Shown: positions 1-10,135 of the stretch, piece after piece | Numbering within the stretch: the first letter of the stretch is position 1 | How the letters are laid out: each line of letters begins with the position of its first letter | Origin: Nipponacmea schrenckii | Taxonomy: Eukaryota; Mollusca; Gastropoda; Lottiidae | Assembly (NCBI GenBank): GCA_030562195.1 | Contig: JAUJPP010000003.1 | Location: 35,904,602 to 35,968,601, forward strand | Length of the DNA stretch: 64,000 nucleotides | Reading direction: 5' to 3' | Made by a program: the position numbers and the translations under genes | Notes under the pieces: model-generated | Told to the model about the DNA's origin: nothing | Seen by the model: the letters and a program-made list of their open reading frames with translations, nothing else | Database searches by the model: none

Positions 1-2877
1 TAATAAGATTAAGTATATACAACTATGACATAGATTTAAAAATCTCGAATTTGAATATAATAGTTTTTATCTAATATCAAATTAAAGAAAGAAGAGATAT
101 CGAAGGAAAATTCTCTGTTACAATCGGTTTCCTTCAGCGATTCAGTTTAGTTTGTTTCAATACAGAGCATAATGATGAAAAATATTTAACCTCGTATTTT
201 TAGTAAGATTACAGGCACTGTTTTACTTACGCACAGTGCCAGATTACATATTGGTTTCATTTAAAAAAGCATCTCTAAATAGCTATTTTACAAATAAAAA
301 TAATTTATAAAAATTCTTTATAAATACCCTTTTTATTTTCAAGAATGATCAGATTAGGATCATGGGATGGTTTGTTGCCAAACAATATCTAGAATTATTT
401 TGATTATTTTGTTAAAATTTAATTTTTTTTTTATTTCTTAACAGATACCGGAGACCAGATGAAGAATGGGCATATGATAATATATACCGCTGATAATAAC
501 TTAAAAAGAAAAATACATTAAATACAGTTTGGGGTTAGATGGGAGACAACCACATTACTATTTGCTAGCAGACCGAAACTAATGTTGGAAGCCGAATTCA
601 GCTCTCTTGCTCGTAGAAGAAAGCAACCTGTTTACCTGTAAAAGACTTGACACTGAGTTAAATTATAGAAAATATATTGAAAAGAACCTTGTGATCATTA
701 GCATAAGTACACGTAGCTTTTCATAATTAGTTTATAGACCGGGAGCCCAGAGCAATATACCTATGAGAAAGTCATACGACCATGGACCATGGCCTAAAAT
801 ATATTTGCGGCAGGTTGCATCAAAACTCCCTAAAATATGACTCAGCTCATACTTCAACGCCCCCAACCCTAAACTAAAATTTGATTCTAGCCATATAATT
901 TTTGTAGAAAACGAAAGTTAACCAATTCTTTTTCAGGTAAAAACGGAATTCAAGTTTTTGAGAAAACGACTTTGAAGTTTTACCCGAATAATCGCTGATA
1001 ATTTGGTTTGGGAAAAAGTCGGACACCAAAAGTGCTTTAACTTCAGATAGTTCTCTACCTACATTTCAAATTTCAACTTGACTTCTCAGGTAGCAGTTCA
1101 AGATTTTGCTCTGCACCCTAGAATGTGCAACAAGCCACTATAGGACTATATAGGCTGGTGGCGACCATTCAAACGCAGTGCCATATCGCCAATTAGGTTG
1201 ACAAATATGTATATTTATGCTCCTGCGTAGCCCCTACCAGGAACAAAAGTGCCACTTTTAAATTGACCTGGGACAAACATTCAATATAACACACGAAACA
1301 AACTTTTATTGATAGAAATGATCTTGTAGTCTTTAAAAATTGTTTATGGCAATTATATACGCCCCTGCATTGCCCCTCCCAGAAGCCATCTAATATTGGC
1401 CCTTAAAACAAACCCGGGTCAAACATTCTAGGCACCAAATGCAACAAACTTTAACTGATAGAAATTTTCTTATAGACTTTCAAAAATGCTTATGCCAGAC
1501 ATATACGCCTCTGCATTTTCCCTCAGAGAAGCCCCCTCATATTCTAGGTACCAAACGGAACAGACTTTTTGTGTAAATCATCTTGTAGATTTTAAAACTA
1601 CTTATGCCAGGCAAAATTACTAGGGAAGCTGTAAAAAATATCATGACGGTACTACTCATTCAACATTCTACTCATTTTCAAGATATGAACCACACCCATT
1701 GATTTTATTTATGGTGTAAATAAAACTAAGAGGCATAATATTTGATTATTTGGACACGACTGAAGACTGTTTCGATGTAGCACGGTGGGTGTTAAATTCC
1801 GAATTTCTGAACTGTCCGAAATAGTTCAGGAAATAACATTGGTTCAGAATAGAAAACAAAAATCGAGTCAAAATTCCGCCAAAAGCTGTGTACAATTATT
1901 TTAGTAATAAATATTTACCATTCATTAGTTTAGACCTAATAAATTACTCTACACGAAGACAGAAATTCTATACCAAATAAAATGGCTCAGCTTTTGTCGG
2001 TTTAGGAAATTCGTAATGTAACACTCATCGTCTGTAGCACCTTTGCATATGTCAACATCTTTCACAAAAGATGATATTCAGGAGATTAACAATCAATTTA
2101 TTGAACAATATATTATGTTATTGTAAATCAAAATCTCTCCTGGACTCCGACGTACGTACTGCTGTCCGTTGCTGGAATTAATGCGCCAATTGAGAGAGAT
2201 CTTGTCTGAGTTACTTTCAACTACATTTGCATTATTGATTTTCAATTTGGGATTCGCACGACATAGCACGACATTTACCAGTGCAATAAAAAGCATTTTT
2301 AAAATTAATTCTGGGCTATTAGCACAAAACTGGTATATTACTGAATCTTAAAAGGCTTAATATTTTTTACATTAAAACCAGGCATAAATTTTATTGGTAT
2401 AAACTTATGTATTAAAATCACGATATCCTTCCCGACCATTCAAGCCTATTTACTACAAACAAACCTATATTTGAGTGTATTTAAGAGTTACTCAAGGATT
2501 GATTTATTGGCATTATACAATGTATGTTTAGACACTTTATATCGTTTTACATTTATGGTATTCAACACTCTTTTAACTATGGTCTACATTTTTTCAAGTA
2601 AATCTAGGTCAGTGTTTCATGGTACATTAATGATTTCAATAATAAAGCTAACACAACTGTCGAGGATGAAATATTTTAATTTTATTTGTTGGGTTTTTGA
2701 GATATCAAAAGATTGTATTCGTGCAATGACTTGGAATTTTTATATCAATGTGGATGATATTCATATAATTATTTCAACCTTATATGGCATAACTTTTGCA
2801 AACAATATATATTACGTTAACTATAAAAATACAAATTAGTCACAATGAAACATATTGCTAAAAATAAAATTGGTATT
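1..2877. other. Intergenic stretch, no gene recognised
   Basis: I see no convincing coding exon here. The open frames at 2093-2351 and 2471-2839 are short, AT-driven and match no family I know. The only structure that stands out is the imperfect tandem repeat at about 1206-1625, listed separately. The right part is the 3' flank of the minus-strand PLAC8 gene. Confidence 0.5.
1206..1625. repeat. Imperfect tandem repeat, about 150-bp unit, roughly 2.7 copies
   Basis: The phrase 'tatacgcccctgcat' and its variants recur near 1210, 1357 and 1502. Each is followed by a conserved spacer with 'aaacattc', 'caaacttt', 'gatagaaat' and 'cttgtagactttaaaaat'. The copies are diverged, so this is an old array. 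Confidence 0.6.
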
Positions 2878-5800
2878 TTATAGCCCCATTGTATCCATTT
2901 CTCTCGACATTTGGCATATAGCACATGGTTCACAAAAGGTAACTGCCAAGCAATCCTTAAAGATCGAGCCCTAGAAAAGACAAATAGTTTCTTATTATAT
3001 ATGTTAATTCATGTAGTTATCATGTGTCTGTGTAGATGCACTGGGAATTTAATTGATAAATGAATTATAGTGTATAATGATATTTGCCTCGTAATACGAT
3101 CAATGTGTAAATGCATTAAGTCCGTTATTTTTTAGATTGGTGCCACAATGATCAAATGCAATATCTATACATACCTGGATACCGCCCAATGTCCTCAATC
3201 GTGCTCTCATGGCTATTAACCCCCCAGGAACACAGAAAGGCATCAAAGCACACTCGTTAATTTTACCAGATAACGTACACAACATACAAGGTAAACAACA
3301 GCAAGTGCATAGAACTGTAAAGAGAATATGGAAATTGAATTTGTTGTCTAAATATTTATTATTTATTTATTTATTATTTATTACATTGCTTAGTGCATGT
3401 CTTTTCTGAACTTGGCTGGATTGATAGGTCGTGTTTAATTTGGAAACCAATAGTTAATATCAAACACGTAACTGCCCTCGAAAAATATTTCATTGATATG
3501 AAATCAGTAATATAGGCCACGTTGAACTGGTTAATACAAAAAAAAAATGCAAAATGATTTCAATCAATGGATATGTTGAGGATTCTACAACTTTTATCAA
3601 TACATTACAATTTAAAGGTATGGGTACATTAGAGGTTACGCTACATTGCTCGATAAATGAAAGATTATGAAATCTGCCACAGATAGCAGATAAAATAAAA
3701 TAAAAACGATGTCAATATAAAATTGATAAAGACATATTTCTACAAGTAAAGGATGATAAAGTATTTTGAGGTTACGCTGCTCTTGTTGATAAAAACGATT
3801 GTGAAATAGATTGAATCATGGTAGATTAAATAAGAACTGTCAATAAATTGATAAAAACATATTTCTATAAGTAATATTCAAGGATAATAGAACTAAAACA
3901 GTATGAGGTTTCACTGCACTGGTTGATAAAAGAGATTGCGAAATAGGTTGAATCATAGTTGTAATAGATAAAATCAAATCTAAACTTGAGTGTTCCAAGA
4001 GAGATATATTTCCCTAGTTAAATCTAATATTATTTCAAGTTTGTATAACATGTCAAAAGTTTTACCCGGTCTTTGTCTATAATATTTAAGGGTAAGGTTT
4101 ACTTTTCTGACCCCAGGTACAACATGATTATTTACACGATTTATTTATATACAATTTTATAAGAGCAAAATGAGTTCTCTCCACATACCGTCAGGCCCTA
4201 CATAATAAGGCGGTCAATACACGATCAATTATTTTGCACCATTTAATTGTCAATACCAGAATTCGACAATTAAATTGACCTTGTATGGTCAGTATCGACG
4301 ATTGCAAAATTGTATTGAGAAAATCAAAATCAGTTTGATATTTTATTGCGCAAGTCTACTTACTTGTACAATTTAATTGATCATCTGTGGCAACCGGCAT
4401 TTAAATTGTGCAGTGACATCCTGCCACGGGTTGCAAAATCAAAATGAGCAAGATTTTCGCAATTAAATTTTTCAATTATACTGTTCTGTATGTGGGCAAA
4501 GTAAAACTTGTCAATTGTATTGTGTATGGGTCGCTTTAGATACTCAAATAGATATTGTTTTGTGCTTTAGAAAAGTGGACTGGCGAATTTTTACTTTTAC
4601 TTATATGATTATATAAAAAGGTTCACTGTCATTTAGGTTCTTGTAAGCACACCTCATTTAGACACAGTACTTTAGGCACACTTCTTTTAAGCACGTAGTC
4701 AGATAGGCACATGTCATATAGATACAGCGTTATGCACAGTCTTTTAGGCACACCATCAATTAGGCACACCATAGATTATGCACAAATTCAATTAGGCACA
4801 AATTCAATTAGTCGATTAGGCACACTTAGGATCTCAAAAGCTCAAGTAATAGAAAACTTATTTCACAGTGTGAAAAAGCAGGGGATAGGTCTGGTGACAT
4901 TTTCACATATCCAAATTGCAATGCAAGTGTTAAAGGGGTTAGGGATAAAGTTGTGCGAAATCAAGCCTAGCCTCAATTCTAAACACGGGTAAAGAGCAAA
5001 CATACTTTCAGATACGATTGTGGGAAGGGGAATGACTTCGCTTACAATTATGTATAGGTTAATGGTCGAAAGTTTGTCAATAAGTATGGAACGCCGTAAC
5101 TGCCTTCTGTTAGTATTTTTGCAGTATCAGCATCTTTTTGTATTATCATCAGCATCATCTTTTCGTATTATCATCTTTTTCGGTTATCATCTTTTCGTAT
5201 TATATGCATCATCTTTTTGCAGTATAAGCATCTTTTTGTATTATCAGCATCATCTTTTCGTATTATCATCTTTTCGTTTTATCATCTTTTTGCATTATAA
5301 GCATCATCTTTTTGCAGTATCAGCATCTTTTTGTATTATCAGCATCATCTTTTCGTATTATCATCTTTTTGTATTATCATCTTTTTGTATTATCAGCATC
5401 ATCTTTTCGTATTATCATCTTTTTGTATTATCATCTTTTTGTATTATCAGCATCATCTTTTCGTATTATCATCTTTTTGTATTATCATCTTTTTGTATTA
5501 TCAGCATCATCTTTTCGTATTATCATCTTTTTGTATTATCATCTTTTTGTATTATCAGCATCATCTTTTCGTATTATCATCTTTTTGTATTATCATCTTT
5601 TTGTATTATCAGCATCATCTTTTCATATTATCATCTTTTTGTATTATCATCTTTTGTATTATCAGCATCATCTTTTTGTATTATCATCTTTTTGTATTAT
5701 CAGCATCATCTTTTTGTATTATCATCTTTTTGTATGATCATCTTTTCCGTAACTGGCCGTAGGTTTACGGAAATCAACGTTAATCTTCGTAAAAAGTCGA

Positions 5801-8800
5801 CGTAAAGAAGATGTTGTAGACTAGGTTAATGAGACGCAACTTTTATTTTGTCAAAATGGATACGCCTGCCTTTCAAAGAGAAAAAATAACTCCTGATTTA
5901 GTTTGCCATTTGTCCAGTTATGATATGGAATGCCTTTGGATATCAAATTCTTCAGATATGATGAAAATCGGAACAGAATGTATTAAATATGCCCAGTCAG
6001 AATGCAAACACAACAGAATTGTTTTGAATCAAAACAATTGTTAGAGAGTTTATTAGACTCTGGTTTCAAAATATCTGAAATTTCAAAGTTGCTGTCTGTA
6101 TCGGAAAGAACTGTATATCGGCGAATGGCATTTTTTGACTTATCCGTTTGCAATTTTACTCAAATTAACGATACTGAGTTAAAATCTGAAGTCAATGATG
6201 CATTTTCAATTTCCAAGAAGTGGGGAAAATATGTTGAGACAAATCCAATATCAAAAGCGAATTACATGAAGATTTAACCATATGGTAATAAAAAAAACTG
6301 GTGCAATAGAAATATTCAAATTCTTTTATTCATAGCACAAATAGTTAACGATAGCAAATTTAGTGTCACACAAATGATTTTGACATTTTGACATTTAGAG
6401 AATTAGCTGCACTACGATTCTCAATTTTCTCTTCATGCCAGACTTTGTCAGAGCACATTTAAAAACCATAGCATTTTCATTTTTCTAAACCCCCGTGAAA
6501 ATAGAACTTCTGACCTCCAACAACCTACATCAGACTGTCACTTACAACTTCATACGTGATTCCCAACGTCTGATCTGATTACCATGTCCGACTTCCTATT
6601 ACTAGACTTCCAAACAGCTTTTGACTTCCTACCTCTGAATCTATATTCCTTCAGGCTTAAATATTTGACTGTTTACTGCCCCACCCCAACCCCCTTTAAA
6701 CAGCTTTCTACATCAGACCATCATTTTTTACTTTCTACATTTCTACTTCTGCGAGCTCTTACTTCCAACTTCTTTAGCGTGACATGCTACCTTTTAATCA
6801 GTATTAGAGAAACATCTGTAAATGCCATCACTAAATTCATCGGAGACTGCAGCCTCATTAACCTAGTCTACGGCATCTTATTTACGTGGACTTCTTACGA
6901 AGATTACCGTTGATTTCCGCAAACCTACGGCCAGTTACGGAAAAGATGATCATACAAAAAGATGATAATACAAAAAGATGATGCTGATAATACGAAAAGA
7001 TGATGCTGATAATACAAAAAGATGATAATACAAAAAGATGATACTGATAATGCAAAAAGATGATAATACAAAAAGATGATAATACGAAAAGATGATGCTG
7101 ATAATACAAAAAGATGCTGATACTGCAAAAAGATGATGCTTATAATGCAAAAAGATGATAATACGAAAAGATGATGCTGATAATACAAAAAGATGCTGAT
7201 ACTGCAAAAAGATGATGCTTATAATGCAAAAAGATGATAATACAGAAAGATGATAATACGAAAAGATGATGCTGATAATACAAAAAGATGCTGATACTGC
7301 AAAAAGATGATGCATATAATACAAAAAGATGATAATAGAAAAAGATGATAATACGAAAAGATGATGCTGATAATACAAAAAGATGCTGATACTGCAAAAA
7401 TACTAACAGAAGGCAGTTTCGGCGTTCCATAAATAAGTCTAATAATGACCGTTGACGATGACCGAAGGTCCGAGTTATACGGTCATTATTAGACGCATTG
7501 ACAAACTTGAGATCCATTAACCCACTTAAAATACAGATTAACAAAAAACAGCTCACTATAAACTCAATAGAGTTTTATTTACAAACAAACCTGAAATCAA
7601 AACATTTAAGCCCTTTAGTACAGGAATCATCCATATTCCGACTATGTGTCAATAACAATGAACCAACCATTATGGCAGCACCTGGTGTTTCGAAAAAAGT
7701 TTCATTGTTTGATTCTCTAATACTTATATAAATCAAAAGTAAAGATGTTCTAATTAATAGGAAAACATTGTCAGTTGGTCTAATAATTCCCGAATTAACT
7801 CATAATCGGCCTAATTACGTAGGAAATACCTAGCTAACATTACCAGAACTATCCATAAAACACAGATGGACCTTCCTGTGTCCACATGACGTTAAATAAA
7901 TTATGAATGCACGAAATAACAATGAAAAAAAGCCTAATATATCAATTGGTAAGCTTATTTGACAAGATTTGAAATACAACTTTAATCGATGCTCACAGAT
8001 TTCGCCCTAATGAATAATTAATTATCTTTTTCATTTGAAAGTAAGGATTTGAAGATAAACTTTAAGTTTTAATTGGACGTAACATTGAACACTATACATT
8101 TTGAAACCTGGATTAGTTCTCTGAATAAAGTATGAGTGAATTTAATGTGAGTATTTGTCAGACTAATCCCCATTCGTTATGGGCAAGTGGCTGATATTTA
8201 GAGTCCAATATTGACTTTAATATTGGACCCTTGGCCACTTGCCAGTACCAATATGGTGGGTATTGGTCCACAAAAAACAAAGGGTGACATCACATCTGTA
8301 TTTTAACATGGTGAAAAGGTTGTAACTTTGGACTAATGAAAAAGTTACGAAAGCATAGGCACAGGAAGTATAATTTTAAGTTTTATTTGAATAAACAAAA
8401 TGTTCATTGTCCTAACATCAAAATGACTAGGTGACAGAGTGTACCTTAAAGTCTGTGGCTAAAATGACTTGTGCCACAAGGTCAGGTGTGTCTAAATGAA
8501 TGTGTGCCTAATTAAAGGTGTGCCTAAATGAGTGTGTGCCCAATTTAAGGCTTGCCTAAATGAATGTGTGTCTAATTAAAAGTGTGCCTAATTCGATGTG
8601 CCTAAAAACAAACCTGCTGATATTTAATTGCGATGTGCCTAAAAAAAACACTGTTGATATTTTATTGCGCAAGTCTACTTACTTGTACAATTTAATTGAT
8701 CATCTGAGGCAACTCAATTATACTGAGCTGTATGTGGGCAAAGTAAAATTTGTCAATTATATTGTGTATGGGTCGCTTTAGATACTCAAATAGATATTGT

Positions 8801-10135
8801 TTTGTGCTTTAGAAAAGTGGACTGGCGAATATTACTCTGTTATTCTCTCAACGGAATTATTATTTAATGATTCTTATATGATTATATAAAAAGGTTCACT
8901 GTCATTTAGGTTTTTTAAGCACACCTCATTTAGACACAGTACTTTAGGCACACTTCTTTTAAGCACGTAGTCAGGTAGGCACATGTCATATAGATACAGC
9001 GTTATGCACAGTCTTTTAGGCACACCATCAATGAGACCCACCATAGATTATGCACAAATTCAATTAGGCACAAATTCAATTAGTCGATTAGGCACACTTA
9101 TATTCGGTGCTTTGTCGGAATCTCAAAAGCTCAAGTAATGGAAAACTTATTTCACAGTGTGAAAAAGCAGGGGATAGGTCTGGTGACATTATCACATATT
9201 CAAATTGCAATGCAAGTGTTAAAGGGGTTAGGGGTAAAGTTGTGCGAAATCAAGCCTAGCCTCAATTCTAAACACGGGTAAAGAGCAAACATTCTTGCAG
9301 ATACGATTGTGGGAAGGGAAATGACTTCGCTTACAATTATCATGGAGTATAGGTTGCAACTTTGGACTAATGAAAAAGTTACGAAAGCATAGGCACAGGA
9401 AGTATAATTTTAAGTTTTATTTGAATAAACAAAATGTTCATTGTCCTAACATCAAAATGACTAGGTGACAGAGTGTACCTTAAAGTCTGTGGCTAAAATG
9501 ACTGTGTGCCTAATTAAAGGTGTGCCTAAATGAGTGTGTGCCCAATTTAAGGCTTGCCTAAATGAATGTGTGTCTAATTTAAAGTGTGCCTAAATCGATG
9601 TGCCTAAAAAAAACACTGTGCCTCAATGACATGTGCTCATCTGACCGTGTGCCTAAAAGAAGTGTGCCCTAAGTACTGTGACTCAATGAGGTGTATTTTT
9701 AAAAAAGTGTCCCTAAATGACTGCTTACTTTATAAAATAAAATGATTGATACAAAACAAAATTGAGATTAATTTGCCCAAAAACTATTCAATAAAAATCA
9801 GGGGTGAAAATACTTTCCACCTGAGAGATAAGTCTTGAATTGAACATTTAATTTTTCGACTTTCAACCGGGTGAAAATACTTTACACCTGGGTGAAAAAT
9901 TCTTGAATTAAACATTTTTTTTTCGACTTTTCACCGGGGTGAAAATATTTTCAATACGGAGAATTTTGCCTATCAATAAACTCAACCTTTTACAATATTA
10001 TTATTGTTTAAAGAACTACTTACGTGCTTTGCAGTCACTACAGCAGGAAAATAGACCACTCGACCAATCTCTATGTCCATCAACTGGTGCGACTAATCCT
10101 GAAGTTGGTTGGGAGGTGATGACTACTTGTGCCAT
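2878..10135 (-). CDS. PLAC8-family cysteine-rich protein, copy A (3 exons, 114 aa)
   Basis: The model joins exon 1 (10135-10024), exon 2 (3314-3175) and exon 3 (2970-2878, stop TAA at 2880-2878). Junctions are CAC|gtaagt, tttacag|TTC, CAG|gtatgt and ttctag|GGC, and phases agree (112+140+93 nt = 115 codons). The protein starts MAQVVITSQP, has HRDWSSGLFSCCSDC, then the Cys-rich core LLCTCCCLPCMLC, the family hallmark CALMPFCVPGGLIAMRARLR, and ends with FCEPCAICQMSRE. This matches PLAC8/cornifelin proteins, which are small, Cys-rich and often membrane-associated; members are linked to cell-size control and metal tolerance, but the role here is unknown. The 6.7-kb intron 1 holds several nested repeat elements. 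A paralogue lies at 25192-26478. Intron length is the main doubt about whether exon 1 belongs to exons 2-3, but each is otherwise an orphan and the phases fit exactly. Confidence 0.85.
3610..4010. repeat. Degenerate tandem repeat, about 125-bp unit, about 3 copies
   Basis: Three segments share the order 'gaggtt(a/t)c(g/a)ct', 'ttgataaaa', 'attgtgaaat', 'gaatcat', 'tcaataaattgataaa', 'acatatttct(a)taagtaa'. Copies begin near 3630, 3766 and 3904. Confidence 0.55.
4336..5060 (+). repeat. Unit A, copy 1: 'ttaggcaca' arm and flanks
   Basis: This segment matches 8655-9355 closely over its length: both contain 'gatattttattgcgcaagtc', 'gtgtatgggtcgctttagat', the array of 'ttaggcaca' motifs (about 4630-4830) and 'gggataggtctggtgacatt'. 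The match stops at 5060, where the copy is interrupted by inserted DNA. The open frame at 4711-4992 has no family resemblance and is not called as a gene. Confidence 0.75.
5829..6277 (+). pseudogene. HTH N-terminal remnant of an integrase-core family gene, inside the foldback core
   Basis: Two overlapping frames (5829-6044 and 6002-6277) lie between the inverted arms. The second contains LLDSGFKISEISKLLSVSER followed by TVYRRMAFFDLSV and FTQINDTELKSEV. That order (helix-turn-helix, YRRM, then an acidic 'xIxDxEL' segment) is the N-terminus of the integrase-core proteins common in aquatic animal genomes. The catalytic integrase domain is absent: the frame stops at 6277. The first frame may be the upstream part of the same gene, separated by a frameshift, since the two overlap. 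It could be either the element's own decayed gene or captured host DNA. Confidence 0.55.
6278..6879. other. Core of the foldback element, no gene seen
   Basis: Rich in 'gacttcc', 'ctacatcagac' and 'acttc' phrases that look like decayed short repeats. The open frame at 6584-6913 is pyrimidine-biased and matches nothing I recognise. Confidence 0.45.
7439..7493. repeat. Palindrome 'tctaataatgaccgt ... acggtcattattaga'
   Basis: Near-perfect inverted arms around a ~25-bp centre. The same palindrome with the same outer flanks (in the opposite orientation) recurs at 48481-48593 inside the Kazal gene. Confidence 0.75.
7523..8316. other. Remainder of the insertion in unit A/B copy 1
   Basis: No gene seen. 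Comparison with the uninterrupted copy (9330-9370) shows that 5061-8316 is extra DNA. 'aggtt' lies at both boundaries (5056-5060 and 8317-8321), compatible with a short target duplication. The stretch includes a 62-bp interrupted palindrome at 8182-8243. Confidence 0.5.
8182..8243. repeat. Two-step interrupted palindrome
   Basis: Outer arms 'ggcaagtggc' (8182-8191) and 'gccacttgcc' (8234-8243), inner arms 'gtccaatatt' (8203-8212) and 'aatattggac' (8219-8228). As RNA this would form a hairpin with one internal bulge. Confidence 0.75.
8317..8640 (+). repeat. Unit B, copy 1: 'gtgtgcctaa' arm
   Basis: Matches 9360-9620 closely: both carry 'ggactaatgaaaaagttacg', 'tgttcattgtcctaacatc', and a run of 'gtgtgcctaaatga' motifs. 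The motif run is the reverse complement of the 'ttaggcacac' run in unit A, so A and B are opposing arms of one inverted-repeat unit. Confidence 0.75.
8655..9355 (+). repeat. Unit A, copy 2 (uninterrupted)
   Basis: Second copy of 4336-5060. It lacks a stretch around 4390-4460 of copy 1 and has a small insertion near 8830-8870. It runs directly into unit B copy 2, showing the uninterrupted structure. Confidence 0.75.
9356..9720 (+). repeat. Unit B, copy 2: 'gtgtgcctaa' arm
   Basis: Second copy of 8317-8640, extended by further 'gtgcctaaa' motifs to about 9715. With 8900-9095 it forms an inverted repeat of about 0.8 kb whose loop is 9096-9490. Confidence 0.7.
9795..9955. repeat. Tandem repeat, about 75-bp unit, about 2 copies
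   Basis: 'gggtgaaaatacttt(c/a)cacctg', 'cttgaatt(g/a)aacatttaa' and 'ttttcgacttt(c/t)(a/c)accgggtg' recur in order near 9802, 9868 and, in part, 9937. The repeat lies next to exon 1 of PLAC8 copy A, on its intron side. Confidence 0.65.

Larger units (their letters stand above)
5057..7522. mobile_element. Foldback-like element with ~0.65-0.75-kb inverted arms built of 54-bp subrepeats
   Basis: The left arm (about 5057-5800) and right arm (about 6880-7522) are inverted copies. Both have outer 'agtttgtcaa', then 'tatggaacgcc' and 'ctgccttctgttag', then a long run of 'atctttttgtattatc' motifs, then an inner edge 'ccgtaactggccgtaggttt'. In the left arm 'agcatcatcttttcgtatt' recurs every 54 bp (5341, 5395, 5449 and on). 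TTAA lies at both outer edges ('ggttaatgg' and 'ccattaacc'). Long inverted arms of short subrepeats are the hallmark of foldback elements. The right arm carries an extra small palindrome at about 7439-7493. Long open frames in all three frames of the arms arise because 54 is a multiple of three; they are not genes. Confidence 0.75.
3315..10023 (-). other. Intron 1 of PLAC8 copy A, filled by nested repeats
   Basis: This 6.7-kb intron replaces the 0.56-kb intron of paralogue B. It contains degenerate ~125-bp repeats, a duplicated 'ttaggcaca' inverted-repeat unit, an insertion within the first unit, and short tandem repeats next to exon 1. No other host gene is seen in it. Confidence 0.7.

Noticed and set aside
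5020..5805. Long open frames in all three frames (up to 261 codons) rich in Phe, Ile, Leu, Tyr and Ser
   Set aside because: They translate the 54-bp tandem subrepeat of the foldback arm; the same happens on the minus strand at 6882-7556. No start context, splice sites or conserved protein.
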